The position numbers and the translations under genes are program-made. A stretch of 64,000 nt of DNA from Cytophaga aurantiaca DSM 3654 (GTDB lineage Bacteria > Bacteroidota > Bacteroidia > Cytophagales > Cytophagaceae), in assembly GCF_000379725.1 (NCBI RefSeq), contig NZ_KB903628.1, positions 1-64,000 on the forward strand, read 5' to 3'. Positions within the stretch are counted from its first letter, which is position 1. Every line of letters begins with the position of its first letter. Below are positions 33,630-42,937 of this stretch, one piece after another. Under the pieces are notes generated by a model. It was not told the origin of the DNA. It did no database searches and saw nothing but the letters and a program-made list of their open reading frames with translations.

Positions 33630-35267
33630 ATGAGTACAATAGAAGTTGTAAACGAAAAACTGGCAGCTATCTTCCCTAAAGAGGCGGACATTCCTGCTGA
33701 GTATGCGTATGGAGAGCCTGTACATCAAAAAGAATATCTGGTAAACGGAGAAATAAAAATCTGGAACGGTCCGGTGCAGGATATATATTCACCTGTATGC
33801 GTACAGACAGCAAATGGTACTGAACAAAAGTTATTGGGCTCAACTCCGTTACTTACAGAAGTTGAAGCAACAGATGCATTAAATGCAGCAACTGCAGCTT
33901 ACAAAAATGGCACAGGTGAATGGCCTACCATGGCAGTAGAAGACAGAATCCGCGCGATGAACAACTTCGTAAAAGCGATGAAGTCTAAGCGTACAGAAGT
34001 TGTTAAAACGTTGATGTGGGAGATTGGTAAAAATATCTCTGATTCTGAAAAAGAGTTTGACCGTACCGTTGAATACATTCTTGATACGATTGAATCGTAC
34101 AAAAAATTAGATCGCAATTCTTCGAACTTCCAATTCGAACAAGGAATCATTGGAAAAATAAGACGTAGTCCACTTGGTGTAGTGCTTTGTATGGGACCAT
34201 ACAACTATCCATTGAACGAAACATTTACAACGTTAATACCGGCATTGATCATGGGTAACACCGTGGTATTTAAGCCTGCAAAAATTGGTGTATTGTTACA
34301 CCGTCCATTGTTAGAGGCCTTCAGAGATTCATTCCCTAAAGGAGTTATCAATGTAGTATTCGGCCGTGGTAGAGCAACTGTTGGACCATTGATGAGCACA
34401 GGCAAAATTGATGTGCTTGCATTTATTGGTACAAGTAAGTCTGCTAACATTATGAAAATGCAGCACCCAAGACCAAACCGTTTACGTTCTGTATTGGCAC
34501 TTGAAGCAAAAAATCCTGCGATCGTTTTAAATCATGCTGATCTTGATTTAGCTGTTAAAGAATGTGTGTTGGGTTCGCTTTCATACAATGGTCAACGTTG
34601 TACGGCATTAAAAATCATCTTCGTTCAAAAGAATGTTGTTGACACGTTCATCAATAAATTTGTAAAAGAAGTTGAAGCGTTGAAATGGGGCATGCCTTGG
34701 GAAAAAGGCGTTCAGATCACACCATTACCTGAACCTGAGAAACCAGGTCTGTTAAAAGAATTGATTGAAGATGCTGAAGCAAACGGCGCAAAAGTGATCA
34801 ATGCAGGCGGTGGCTCTATCGAACATACATTCTATGCACCTGCAATTGTATATCCGGTAAACAACAAAATGAAATTGTATTACGAAGAACAATTCGGACC
34901 TGTAGTACCAATCGTAGCGTACGACAAAGTTGAAGAAGTTATTCAATACATGGTTGAATCGAACTACGGTCAGCAGGCAAGTATCTTCGGAACAGATAAC
35001 GATGAAATGGCAACGTTGATTGATAACTTAGTAAATCAGGTTTGTCGTTTGAACATAAACAGCCAGTGCCAACGCGGACCGGATGTGTATCCATTCACAG
35101 GTAGAAAAGATTCGGGTGAAGGAACACTTTCAGTTGCTGATGCGTTACGTACATTCAGTATCCGTTCTATGGTTGCTGCGAAAGAAATAGATGTAAACAA
35201 AGAGATGCTTACAGACATCATCAAAGAACGTTCGTCCAAATTCCTTTCTACAGATTTTATATTCTAA
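33630..35267 (+). CDS. NADP-dependent non-phosphorylating glyceraldehyde-3-phosphate dehydrogenase type ALDH
   Basis: A 545-residue cytosolic aldehyde dehydrogenase. The catalytic Cys324 is in NGQRCTALK and the general base Glu292 in LEAKNPAIV; the cofactor region reads [37 protein letters not shown] and the late [22 protein letters not shown] stretch are those of the GapN-type subfamily, which oxidises glyceraldehyde-3-phosphate straight to 3-phosphoglycerate and yields NADPH. About 60 extra residues precede the usual start. The substrate is inferred from the subfamily. It is cotranscribed with an ArsR-type regulator, which is unusual for central carbon metabolism. A strong terminator follows. 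Confidence 0.82.
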   Translation: MSTIEVVNEKLAAIFPKEADIPAEYAYGEPVHQKEYLVNGEIKIWNGPVQDIYSPVCVQTANGTEQKLLGSTPLLTEVEATDALNAATAAYKNGTGEWPTMAVEDRIRAMNNFVKAMKSKRTEVVKTLMWEIGKNISDSEKEFDRTVEYILDTIESYKKLDRNSSNFQFEQGIIGKIRRSPLGVVLCMGPYNYPLNETFTTLIPALIMGNTVVFKPAKIGVLLHRPLLEAFRDSFPKGVINVVFGRGRATVGPLMSTGKIDVLAFIGTSKSANIMKMQHPRPNRLRSVLALEAKNPAIVLNHADLDLAVKECVLGSLSYNGQRCTALKIIFVQKNVVDTFINKFVKEVEALKWGMPWEKGVQITPLPEPEKPGLLKELIEDAEANGAKVINAGGGSIEHTFYAPAIVYPVNNKMKLYYEEQFGPVVPIVAYDKVEEVIQYMVESNYGQQASIFGTDNDEMATLIDNLVNQVCRLNINSQCQRGPDVYPFTGRKDSGEGTLSVADALRTFSIRSMVAAKEIDVNKEMLTDIIKERSSKFLSTDFIF

Positions 35268-35292
35268 GAAGAGAATTCAGATTTCATATAAT

Positions 35293-35338
35293 AAAAAAAT
35301 GCCTCATCCCGATAGCTATCCGGATGAGGCATTTTTTT
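35293..35338. terminator. Bidirectional intrinsic terminator
   Basis: AAAAAAATGCCTCATCC (35293-35309) and GGATGAGGCATTTTTTT (35322-35338) form a 17-base stem; the loop contains GATAGCTATC, itself palindromic. Both strands end in a T-run, serving the GapN-like gene and the convergent guanylyltransferase gene. Confidence 0.9.
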
Positions 35339-35358
35339 ATTATATGTGATAGATAACA

Positions 35359-35393
35359 ATTGGTCCGACCACAAAAAAAGTGGTCGGACCAAT
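35359..35393. repeat. Palindromic repeat, GGACCAC-A7-GTGGTCC family
   Basis: ATTGGTCCGACCAC (35359-35372) and its exact complement (35380-35393) flank seven A. There is no T-run after it, and a true terminator is already present 20 bases away. The stem core is shared with the palindromes at 43906-43939 and 63712-63745 and with the hairpin at 19973-20014. Confidence 0.65.
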
Positions 35394-35411
35394 GACCAAT
35401 GTTATGTCAGG

Positions 35412-36488
35412 TTAAACAAAACGTTTGTCTTGTGTTGCTTTTACGTCTGACACAAAATCTTTTACGCGCTGTTCGTTCTCTTTGCGGCAGATCATTAATA
35501 CATCATCAAACTCTGCTACAATAAAGCCTTCTAAGCCTTCAATCACAACTAATTTATCTTTGGGAGTTTTAATGATGCTATCCTTCGAATCATACGTCAA
35601 CACATTGCCATCGATCACATTGCCGTCTTCATTTTTAGGCATGTTCTCAAATAATGATTTCCAGGTACCTAAATCTGACCAACCAAAATCTGCAAGCATT
35701 ACATATACGTTTTCAGATTTCTCCATGATGCCATAATCAATAGAGACATTCTGGCAAAGCGAATAAGCTTTTGTTATGAAATCATTTTCTTTATCTGTCC
35801 AATACAATCCATTGCCTTCTGTGAACACTTCATCCATTTCAGGTAAATGCTGCTTGATCGAATCAACAATTGTTTGTGCATTAAAAACAAAGATACCTGC
35901 GTTCCATACAAACTCACCGCTTTCAATAAATTTGATTGCCAGATCAAGAGCCGGTTTTTCGGTAAATGTTTTTACTTTTTTAATGCGGAGCTTTTTCTCA
36001 TCAATGTATTGTATGTAACCATAACCTGTATCCGGTCTGGTTGGCTTCATACCAAGTGTAATCAGAATGTCTGCTTGTTCTGTAGCCTGTAATGCTTCTA
36101 CAATAACATTCTCAAATTCTTTTTCCTGAAGAATGATGTGATCTGAAGGAGCAACAACAATGTTTGCATTCTTATCCTTCTGAATAATTTTATATGCAGC
36201 ATAAGCCAAACATGGTGCCGTATTTCTACCAATAGGCTCTGCAAGGATCTGATGGTCTTTAAGAAAAGGTAATTGTTCTTTTACTAAACCAACATAATCT
36301 TTATTGGTAACAATGATGATGTTTTCGTTTGGGCAAATATTTTTAAAACGTTCAACCGTTTGTTGAATAAGCGTTTTCCCTGTACCCAACACATCATGGA
36401 ATTGTTTCGGATACTTTGTTCTGCTAAAAGGCCAAAATCTACTTCCAATCCCCCCCGCCATTATAACGGCATAATTATTTATATCCAT
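35412..36488 (-). CDS. Mannose-1-phosphate guanylyltransferase (GDP-mannose pyrophosphorylase)
   Basis: A 358-residue cytosolic nucleotidyltransferase that makes GDP-mannose from mannose-1-phosphate and GTP. The signature MAGGIGSRFWPFSRTKYPKQF (residues 10-30) holds the GTP-binding loop. VVAPSDHII, TLGMKPTRPDTGYGYIQ and FTEKP follow in the usual order. The C-terminal isomerase domain of the bifunctional ManC/AlgA form is absent. GDP-mannose feeds polysaccharides, glycoproteins and perhaps the DUF2723 system. It is downstream of an LprI-like gene and kdsD on the same strand. Confidence 0.9.
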   Translation of the reverse strand: MDINNYAVIMAGGIGSRFWPFSRTKYPKQFHDVLGTGKTLIQQTVERFKNICPNENIIIVTNKDYVGLVKEQLPFLKDHQILAEPIGRNTAPCLAYAAYKIIQKDKNANIVVAPSDHIILQEKEFENVIVEALQATEQADILITLGMKPTRPDTGYGYIQYIDEKKLRIKKVKTFTEKPALDLAIKFIESGEFVWNAGIFVFNAQTIVDSIKQHLPEMDEVFTEGNGLYWTDKENDFITKAYSLCQNVSIDYGIMEKSENVYVMLADFGWSDLGTWKSLFENMPKNEDGNVIDGNVLTYDSKDSIIKTPKDKLVVIEGLEGFIVAEFDDVLMICRKENEQRVKDFVSDVKATQDKRFV

Positions 36489-36545
36489 TCAAGTAAACTC
36501 TTTGCTCAGTGCAAAGAGTGGTTTAAAAGTTAACAGTATTTAAAA

Positions 36546-37079
36546 TTAATCGTCTTTTCTAGGCGTTGCCAAAACGTGTTTGTATAATTCAACAACACGT
36601 TCTTTTGTTAACTCCAAATGTTCAGCAGCTTTAGCAACCTCTTTTGTATTCGGATCTCCGCCTTTCTGCTCTTCATAAAACTTTTCAGTCATTGCAATTT
36701 CATCGTCTCTATACTTGACCCATTTCTTTTGTGCCAGAGCCAATGATTTCTGACCTTGCTCATCATGTCTTCCCAAAAGAAGTTTATAATATTTATCAAG
36801 CAAAAAGCTGTATTCAATTTCAGCATCGTTGATCGCAAGTACCTGTTCTGCTTTCGTTGTATCCATTTTCATCTTTAGTATCATCATACTTTCAACTTTG
36901 AATGTATCAACTGTAAAGGTTGCCTGCAATTTCGTTTTGCCCTCACGCAATAATATTTCATGCAGCATTGACCCCGCGCTATCTACTTGGTATTTCAACC
37001 TGTTCAGTTGCGTCTCAGAAAGTTGAGCGAAACCGGAAAAACTGATCATGCTTATTAAAACGACTAATATTTTTTTCAT
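36546..37079 (-). CDS. Exported protein with LprI/DUF1311-like region
   Basis: A 177-residue protein with a clean signal peptide (1-18). The middle is helical; LLDKYYKLLLGRHDEQGQKSLALAQKKWVKYRD resembles the LprI/DUF1311 pattern (lysozyme-inhibitor-like), which has a paired helix and the AQ-x-W-x-x-(F/Y)RD motif. The usual Cys pairs of that family are missing, so the call is tentative. It lies between kdsD and the guanylyltransferase gene on the same strand. Confidence 0.6.
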   Translation of the reverse strand: MKKILVVLISMISFSGFAQLSETQLNRLKYQVDSAGSMLHEILLREGKTKLQATFTVDTFKVESMMILKMKMDTTKAEQVLAINDAEIEYSFLLDKYYKLLLGRHDEQGQKSLALAQKKWVKYRDDEIAMTEKFYEEQKGGDPNTKEVAKAAEHLELTKERVVELYKHVLATPRKDD

Positions 37080-37120
37080 AATACAAACGAGTTATATTTT
37101 ATTAAAATATATAAAATTAA

Positions 37121-38089
37121 TTAAACAATTCCTTCTCTTAGTAGATCGTGTATATGAATAAATCCGGCAAAAGTGCCCTCTTTCATTACGATCAATTGGG
37201 TAATATTCTTTGACTGCATCAATGTCATGGCCGATGCTGCATACTCATCCGCATCGATCGTCTTGGGTCCTTTCGTCATGATATCCTGTGCGGTCAGATT
37301 CGTAAACACATCATGCGCATTCAACATTCTTCTCAAATCTCCATCAGTAATGATGCCAAGTAATTTTCCATCGGTATCAATTACTGCAGCTGCACCCAAT
37401 CGTTTGGAAGATATTTCCAGGATCACATCTTTGATCGATGCAGTTGGTGCAACCAGTGGTTTTGCATTTGCTGCATACAGATCATCTACACGTAAATAAA
37501 GCTGTTTGCCTAATGCACCGCCCGGATGCAGTTTAGCAAAATCGTCGCTGCTGAAATTTCTGCATTCCAATAACGCAACAGCAAGCGCATCACCCATTAC
37601 CAATGTAGCCGTAGTACTTGTTGTAGGAGCCAGGTTGTTTGGACACGCCTCACGTTCAACCGTTACATTAATTACATAATCGGATTGCTGTGCCAGATAC
37701 GAATCCAATTTGCCAACCATCCCGATTAAAATAGTACCTCTGCTTTTAATCAATGGCACCAGAACTTTTATTTCAGGTGTATTGCCACTTTTAGAAATGC
37801 AAATAACAACATCCTCACTTTGTATCATTCCCAGATCACCATGTATAGCATCTGCTGCATGCATGAATAAAGCTGGCGTACCAGTAGAATTCATTGTAGC
37901 AACGATCTTATTTGCTATAATGGCACTTTTACCAATTCCTGTAATTACAACTCTACCCTTACAAGTAAGAATCGCATCAATAATGTGCTGAAAATCATCT
38001 GTAATATGATTGACAAGATTTTTTATTGCTTCAGATTCATTTAATATTACATCTGTTACAATGGATACGATATTTTTTGTTAACTTCAA
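37121..38089 (-). CDS. kdsD: Arabinose-5-phosphate isomerase (KpsF/GutQ/KdsD type)
   Basis: A 322-residue cytosolic enzyme that converts ribulose-5-phosphate to arabinose-5-phosphate, the first step of Kdo synthesis for lipopolysaccharide. A SIS domain covers about 30-180 (VVITGIGKSAIIANKIVATMNSTGTPA; ICISKSGNTPEIKVL; the NLAPTTSTTATLVMGDALAVALL stretch). Two CBS domains fill about 200-320. The start is a TTG; no in-frame ATG fits nearby. It is divergent from recQ. The CBS pair suggests nucleotide regulation. Confidence 0.88.
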   Translation of the reverse strand: MKLTKNIVSIVTDVILNESEAIKNLVNHITDDFQHIIDAILTCKGRVVITGIGKSAIIANKIVATMNSTGTPALFMHAADAIHGDLGMIQSEDVVICISKSGNTPEIKVLVPLIKSRGTILIGMVGKLDSYLAQQSDYVINVTVEREACPNNLAPTTSTTATLVMGDALAVALLECRNFSSDDFAKLHPGGALGKQLYLRVDDLYAANAKPLVAPTASIKDVILEISSKRLGAAAVIDTDGKLLGIITDGDLRRMLNAHDVFTNLTAQDIMTKGPKTIDADEYAASAMTLMQSKNITQLIVMKEGTFAGFIHIHDLLREGIV

Positions 38090-38178
38090 TTTAATGAATA
38101 TTTTATGCGATTTCTTTGCTCATGTTGAAAATCAAATATAACAATTTCTCATTGTAACATAGATATTCTACTATCATT

Positions 38179-40356
38179 ATGTTAATAGAAACAGATCTCG
38201 AGGTTATTAGCAAACTGAAATCGGTCTTCGGATACGATCGGTTCAGAGGCGAACAAGAAGAAATTATCAACAACGTACTTTCTGGTAAAGACACGTTTGT
38301 GATAATGCCCACGGGGGCCGGTAAGTCATTATGCTACCAATTACCTGCCATTAGCTTGCCTGGCGTAGCAATCGTTATTTCCCCCCTTATTGCCCTGATG
38401 AAAAATCAGGTAGATCAATTAAATGCCTTTGGTGTTAATGCTCAATTTCTTAATTCTACCCTTACAAAAACAGAAATTAACAGGGTTAAGAAAGAAACAT
38501 TAAGCGGCGATATAAAACTGCTTTATGTAGCTCCGGAATCCTTAACAAAAGAAGATAATATTTCATTTTTAAAGAAAGCCCAGATTTCATTTGTGGCTAT
38601 TGATGAAGCGCACTGTATTTCGGAATGGGGACATGATTTCAGACCCGAGTACAGACGCATACACAGCATTATAGATAGCATTGATACTGCGATCCCGATC
38701 ATTGCACTTACGGCAACGGCAACTCCTAAGGTTCAGCTGGATATTCAGAAGAATTTACAGATGGACGATGCTGTTCTGTTTAAATCTTCTTTCAATCGTG
38801 AAAATTTATTTTACGAAGTAAAGCCTAAAGGTGACACAAAGAAAAAATTAATCAAATTCATAAAAGCACGTAAAGGACAATCCGGCATCATATATTGCTT
38901 AAGCCGTAAAAAGGTGGAAGAGATAGCTGAATTGCTGCGAGTGAATGATGTAAAAGCTCTACCCTATCATGCAGGCTTAGATCCGGCAGTACGTATGGCA
39001 AATCAGGATGCCTTCTTAAATGAAAATGCAGATGTGATTGTTGCTACCATTGCTTTCGGTATGGGTATTGACAAACCGGATGTACGTTTTGTGGTACACT
39101 ACGATACGCCTAAATCTCTTGAAGGATATTATCAGGAGACAGGCCGTGCAGGCCGTGATGGACAGGATGGTCATTGCTTGATGTTCTATAGCATCAACGA
39201 TATTATAAAGCTAGAAAAATTCAATAAGGATAAAACTGTAACCGAACGTGACAACGGTCGCCAGTTATTAAATGAAATGTCTTCCTACGCTGAATCTTCT
39301 GTTTGTAGAAGAAGACAATTGTTATTTTATTTTGGCGAGCATCTTGAAAAAGATTGCGGATTCTGCGACAACTGTAAAAGCAAAAAAGTTTCCTTCGAGG
39401 CTCAAGGCCATATTTCACTGGCGCTAGAAGCCGTAAATCAAACACAAGGCCGATTCAATATTTCGCACCTTTGTTCTATTCTTTGCGGAATTGAAAATGA
39501 ATATTCCCTTAGCTATCAGCATACGGAATTATCTGTTTACGGAAAAGGAAATTACGAAAGTTTGTCTTTCTGGAATTCGATCTACAGACAATGCCTGCTT
39601 GTAGGTTTGCTAACAAAAGACATCGATAATTACAGCATTGTATCCATTTCCGATAAAGGTCTGGATTTCTTAAACACACCTACTTCAATTGTATTTTCAA
39701 AAGATCATAATTTTGATGCAGAGCAGGTGGCTGAAGAAGTTGAAACAACAACTGCGAAGCATGCTTTTGACGAACAATTGTTCGACATTTTAAAAGCGCT
39801 TAGAAAAAAAGTTGCGAAAGAAAAAAATGTACCGCCGTATGTAGTGTTCCAGGATCCGTCTCTTCAAGAGATGGCAACGGTATACCCTATAGATACAGAA
39901 GAATTAAGCAACATCATTGGTGTAGGAAAAGGCAAAGCCATTAAATTCGGAAAACCTTTTATAGATCAGATTCTAAAGTATGTGAACGAAAATGACATTG
40001 TGTCTGCTAAAGATGTAATTGTTAAATCGTCTGTAGATAAATCCAAAATCAAGATCTATGTAATTCAGCAGGTCGACCGCAAAGTTGAACTGGAAGAAAT
40101 TGCACATGCTAAGAAAATAAGCATGACGGAATTGATTCAGGAGATGGAGCATATTTGTTATTCGGGCACCAAACTCAATCTGGATTATTACATCGATGAG
40201 TGTATTGATGGAGATAAGCAAGACGAAATTTATGATTATTTCATGCAGGCAGAGAATGATAACGTTCATACTGCATTAGATACATTAGGCTCTGATTTTA
40301 CGGAAGAAGAAGTACGTTTGATGCGTTTGAAGTTCTTATCGGAAATAGCGATCTAA
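38179..40356 (+). CDS. recQ: ATP-dependent DNA helicase RecQ
   Basis: A 725-residue 3'-5' DNA helicase for recombination and replication-fork repair. Walker A MPTGAGKS (43-50) and Walker B DEAH (142-145) with the RecQ-specific aromatic loop behind it (CISEWGHDFRPEY) are in place. The C-terminal RecA lobe has QETGRAGRDG. The zinc site is CRRRQLLFYFGE, then CGFCDNCK, leading into the RQC winged helix. An HRDC domain lies at about 525-605 (FDEQLFDILKALRKKVAKEKNVPPYVVFQD). About 115 further residues follow, as in many Bacteroidota RecQ proteins. It is divergent from kdsD, with 89 bases between the starts, and ends at a terminator. Confidence 0.93.
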   Translation: MLIETDLEVISKLKSVFGYDRFRGEQEEIINNVLSGKDTFVIMPTGAGKSLCYQLPAISLPGVAIVISPLIALMKNQVDQLNAFGVNAQFLNSTLTKTEINRVKKETLSGDIKLLYVAPESLTKEDNISFLKKAQISFVAIDEAHCISEWGHDFRPEYRRIHSIIDSIDTAIPIIALTATATPKVQLDIQKNLQMDDAVLFKSSFNRENLFYEVKPKGDTKKKLIKFIKARKGQSGIIYCLSRKKVEEIAELLRVNDVKALPYHAGLDPAVRMANQDAFLNENADVIVATIAFGMGIDKPDVRFVVHYDTPKSLEGYYQETGRAGRDGQDGHCLMFYSINDIIKLEKFNKDKTVTERDNGRQLLNEMSSYAESSVCRRRQLLFYFGEHLEKDCGFCDNCKSKKVSFEAQGHISLALEAVNQTQGRFNISHLCSILCGIENEYSLSYQHTELSVYGKGNYESLSFWNSIYRQCLLVGLLTKDIDNYSIVSISDKGLDFLNTPTSIVFSKDHNFDAEQVAEEVETTTAKHAFDEQLFDILKALRKKVAKEKNVPPYVVFQDPSLQEMATVYPIDTEELSNIIGVGKGKAIKFGKPFIDQILKYVNENDIVSAKDVIVKSSVDKSKIKIYVIQQVDRKVELEEIAHAKKISMTELIQEMEHICYSGTKLNLDYYIDECIDGDKQDEIYDYFMQAENDNVHTALDTLGSDFTEEEVRLMRLKFLSEIAI

Positions 40357-40378
40357 GATTTCAATACAATATATTATT

Positions 40379-40407
40379 AAGCCATGCCGAAAGCGTGGCT
40401 TTTTTTA
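40379..40407 (+). terminator. Intrinsic terminator of recQ
   Basis: AAGCCATGC pairs with GCGTGGCTT (one G-T pair) around CGAAA, followed by seven T. Confidence 0.85.
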
Positions 40408-40427
40408 TGCTGCCATGAGCCAACAAC

Positions 40428-40604
40428 GCTTCTGGCGCGAGTCTTAGCGCAGCGGGACTCGTGCTTACTATTTGGCAGTCTTTGACTGCATTTGCATATA
40501 TAATACATGTAGTCAAAGACTACGGAATGATAGACACCAGTCTGAAGACTGGCGCCAGGAGCCGCCAACAACACCTTCAAGGTTTTAAAAACCTTGAAGG
40601 TGTT
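40428..40604. other. Highly structured intergenic element between recQ and purD
   Basis: Nested inverted repeats fill this stretch. An outer pair GCTTCTGGCGCGAGTCTT (40428-40445) faces AAGACTGGCGCCAGGAGC (about 40545-40562) at about 16 of 18 positions. Inside are GCGCGAGTC/GACTCGTGC (40435-40443, 40456-40464) and AGTCTTTGACTGCA/TGTAGTCAAAGACT (40477-40490, 40508-40521). Behind it is a perfect 16-bp hairpin with a 3-base loop (40570-40604). GC content is above that of the surroundings. No gene is seen; a repeat element or structured RNA is possible. Confidence 0.55.
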
Positions 40605-40676
40605 CGACAAGAACGGTCGCCTTTTGGCACTTTCATAAGTTCCAAATGCACCTTATTTCTTCTCCTCATTTATACC

Positions 40677-40684
40677 TATATTTG
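40677..40684 (+). promoter_or_regulatory. Putative -7 element of purD
   Basis: TATATTTG matches TAnnTTTG exactly and lies 28 bases before the purD ATG. A weak TTTC about 17 bases upstream may act as the -33 element. Confidence 0.5.
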
Positions 40685-40712
40685 TAGCACTAAATAACTA
40701 TCCTTTCAGTAA

Positions 40713-41990
40713 ATGAATATTTTAATCATAGGTTCAGGCGGAAGAGAACATACTTTTGCATGGAAATTAAAACAATCTCCAAAGTGCGGTAATCTTTTTG
40801 TAGCCCCGGGCAATGCAGGTACAGAACAAATAGCAACAAACTTGGCAATAGATGTTACAGACTTTAAAGGAATCGAAAAAGCCTGTATCGAACATAAAAT
40901 CAATTTGGTGATCGTTGGTCCGGAAGCTCCTTTGGTAGCAGGGATTGTAAATTATTTTGAAGCAACGGATTCCATCAAACACATCCCGATCATTGGTCCG
41001 GATAAAGTTGGTGCACAGTTAGAAGGAAGTAAAGATTTTTCTAAAAACTTCATGCAGAAGTACGGAGTACCTACTGCGGCATCACGCACTTTCACTGAAG
41101 CGGAATTAGAAGAAGGATTAACATATTTAGAAACACAATCGTTACCAATTGTGTTGAAAGCAGATGGCTTGGCTGCAGGCAAAGGTGTGATCATTGCTGA
41201 AGATATGGCAACGGCAAAACGTACACTGAAAGAAATGCTTGCCGATAAATTATTTGGTGAGGCAAGTGCAAAGGTAGTTGTAGAACAATTTTTAAAAGGC
41301 ATTGAAGCATCGGTATTTGTATTAACAGACGGCGAACATTATGTAATCTTACCGGAAGCAAAAGATTATAAACGTATTGGCGATAACGATACAGGTCCGA
41401 ATACAGGCGGTATGGGCGCGGTATCCCCTGTTCCGTTTGCAGATGCAACCTTCATTAAAAAAGTAGAAGACCGTGTAATCATTCCAACAATCAACGGATT
41501 GAAAAAAGAAGGCATCGTATACAAAGGCTTTATTTTCATAGGTCTAATGAGTGACAACGGTGAACCGTGGGTAATTGAATACAATGCACGTATGGGAGAT
41601 CCGGAAACAGAAGTTGTATTCCCTCGTATTCAAAATGATATTGTAGATCTGTTTGTTGCAACAGCAGAAAATAAATTAAACGAAATTAAATTATCTATCG
41701 ACCCGAGAACAGCGACAACTGTAATGCTTGTAGCAGGTGGTTATCCGGGTGATTATTCAAAAGGACAAGAAATAACAAAACTGGAAGACGTTGCCGACGT
41801 CACGATTTTTCATGCAGGCACAAAAAATACAGGTGGTAAAATTGTAACCAACGGCGGACGAGTAATTGCAGTAACAGGTTTTGGAAACTCTATCCCGGAA
41901 GCATTAGCGAAATCAAATAAAGCTGCTTCGACTATTCAGTGGGAAGGCAAAAATTACAGAAGAGATATTGGATTGGATCTGATGAAATAA
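40713..41990 (+). CDS. purD: Phosphoribosylamine-glycine ligase (GARS)
   Basis: A 425-residue cytosolic ATP-grasp enzyme, the second step of purine synthesis, joining glycine to phosphoribosylamine. The N-domain starts MNILIIGSGGREHTFAWKL. The ATP-grasp carries LKADGLAAGKGVIIAED, GDNDTGPNTGGMGAVSP and the metal-binding EYNARMGDPETEVVFPR. The C-domain ends IQWEGKNYRRDIGLDLMK. The length is normal, and it is not fused to PurM or PurN. It stands alone, with its own terminator. Its last 23 codons are duplicated at 42759-42830. Confidence 0.95.
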   Translation: MNILIIGSGGREHTFAWKLKQSPKCGNLFVAPGNAGTEQIATNLAIDVTDFKGIEKACIEHKINLVIVGPEAPLVAGIVNYFEATDSIKHIPIIGPDKVGAQLEGSKDFSKNFMQKYGVPTAASRTFTEAELEEGLTYLETQSLPIVLKADGLAAGKGVIIAEDMATAKRTLKEMLADKLFGEASAKVVVEQFLKGIEASVFVLTDGEHYVILPEAKDYKRIGDNDTGPNTGGMGAVSPVPFADATFIKKVEDRVIIPTINGLKKEGIVYKGFIFIGLMSDNGEPWVIEYNARMGDPETEVVFPRIQNDIVDLFVATAENKLNEIKLSIDPRTATTVMLVAGGYPGDYSKGQEITKLEDVADVTIFHAGTKNTGGKIVTNGGRVIAVTGFGNSIPEALAKSNKAASTIQWEGKNYRRDIGLDLMK

Positions 41991-42019
41991 ATTCAAACGT
42001 TATACGTTTTAAGTTTTAG

Positions 42020-42052
42020 AAAACTCTGCTGATAGGTTCAGCAGAGTTTTTT
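42020..42052 (+). terminator. Intrinsic terminator of purD
   Basis: AAAACTCTGCTGA (42020-42032) pairs with TCAGCAGAGTTTT (42038-42050), with further T. A related hairpin recurs at 42860-42894 in the duplicated copy. Confidence 0.88.
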
Positions 42053-42098
42053 CATTTTACTATTTTAATTGAACTACAACTTTTAAATTCAATCTTTT

Positions 42099-42755
42099 AT
42101 GAAAAAATCAATCGTATTTATTTTTCTATTGTTTTCTATTTCTGCTTTCTCTCAACAAAATAAATGGTATGTCGGTATTGTGGGCGGTGCAGGTGTAACA
42201 AAAATCAGAACAAATTTTAGTTACAAACCTAACCCTAATATTGGCTTTTATACAGGATTGTCAGGGCAATATAATTTCAGCAAACATTTCGCAATCCATA
42301 CGGAACTTGCTTTTGATAGAAAAGGAACGAAGGATAATTTTACATTTTCAGACATAAATGGAAATATAATTGGCCCAGGTAAGGCAATTAACCAATTAAA
42401 CTACTTAACTCTGCCGATGCTTTTTAGAGCATCTATCGGTAATAAAGTAACATATTTTCTGCAGGCTGGCCCATACCTTTCGTATCTGTTGAATCAAACA
42501 AGTAAATATTCTTCTAATATTGATGATCCACAATATAATTTTAAGATTAACGGAACTTCGTACATAAGTCGTATGGATTTTGGCATGAGTGCAGGCTTAG
42601 GCGCTGTGATTCCTGTAAAAGAAAAATTCTCCGTTTCATGTGAGCTGCGTGGAAATTATGGTCTAATTAAATTATCAAACAACAACAGCGCAACTATAAA
42701 AAGTTACAACGAATCATTAAACTTCCTGGTTGGCATAAGCTATAAGATTGGTTAA
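42099..42755 (+). CDS. Outer-membrane beta-barrel protein, copy 1 of a tandem pair
   Basis: The 218-residue protein has a signal peptide (1-18, ending AFSQ) and then a pattern of alternating aromatic strands typical of the small eight-stranded barrels (OMP_b-brl_2, PorT-like): GVTKIRTNFSYKPNPNIGFYTG, HTELAFDRKGTKDN, LTLPMLFRASIG, YFLQAGPYLSYLLN and FLVGISYKIG at the C-terminus. Its role is unknown. It is about 65% identical by eye to the gene at 42938-43606, the two being products of one duplication that also copied the purD end. It may be transcribed by read-through from purD or from its own promoter. Confidence 0.82.
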   Translation: MKKSIVFIFLLFSISAFSQQNKWYVGIVGGAGVTKIRTNFSYKPNPNIGFYTGLSGQYNFSKHFAIHTELAFDRKGTKDNFTFSDINGNIIGPGKAINQLNYLTLPMLFRASIGNKVTYFLQAGPYLSYLLNQTSKYSSNIDDPQYNFKINGTSYISRMDFGMSAGLGAVIPVKEKFSVSCELRGNYGLIKLSNNNSATIKSYNESLNFLVGISYKIG

Positions 42756-42758
42756 ATA

Positions 42759-42830
42759 AAAGCAGCTTCGACCATTCAGTGGGAAGGCAAAAATTGCAGA
42801 AAAGATATTGGACTGGATCTAATGAAATAA
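42759..42830 (+). pseudogene. Duplicated purD 3' end (23 codons plus stop)
   Basis: The frame reads KAASTIQWEGKNCRKDIGLD and then LMK and a stop. The true PurD end differs at only two residues (Tyr to Cys, Arg to Lys). It directly follows the stop of the first barrel gene and is followed by the same spacer and a terminator-like hairpin as behind purD. It is a scar of tandem duplication and not a functional gene. Confidence 0.92.
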
Positions 42831-42859
42831 ATCAGAAAGAAATACGTTTTAAGTTTTAG

Positions 42860-42894
42860 AAAAGCTCTGTTGGCAAATTCAGCAGAGCTTTTCT
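42860..42894 (+). terminator. Duplicated purD-type terminator
   Basis: AAAAGCTCTGTT pairs with AGCAGAGCTTTT (42881-42892) with one G-T pair. It is the diverged copy of the hairpin at 42020-42052. Confidence 0.7.
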
Positions 42895-42937
42895 ATTTCA
42901 AACCAATTAACTACAACTTTAAAAAAAATAATCCCCT

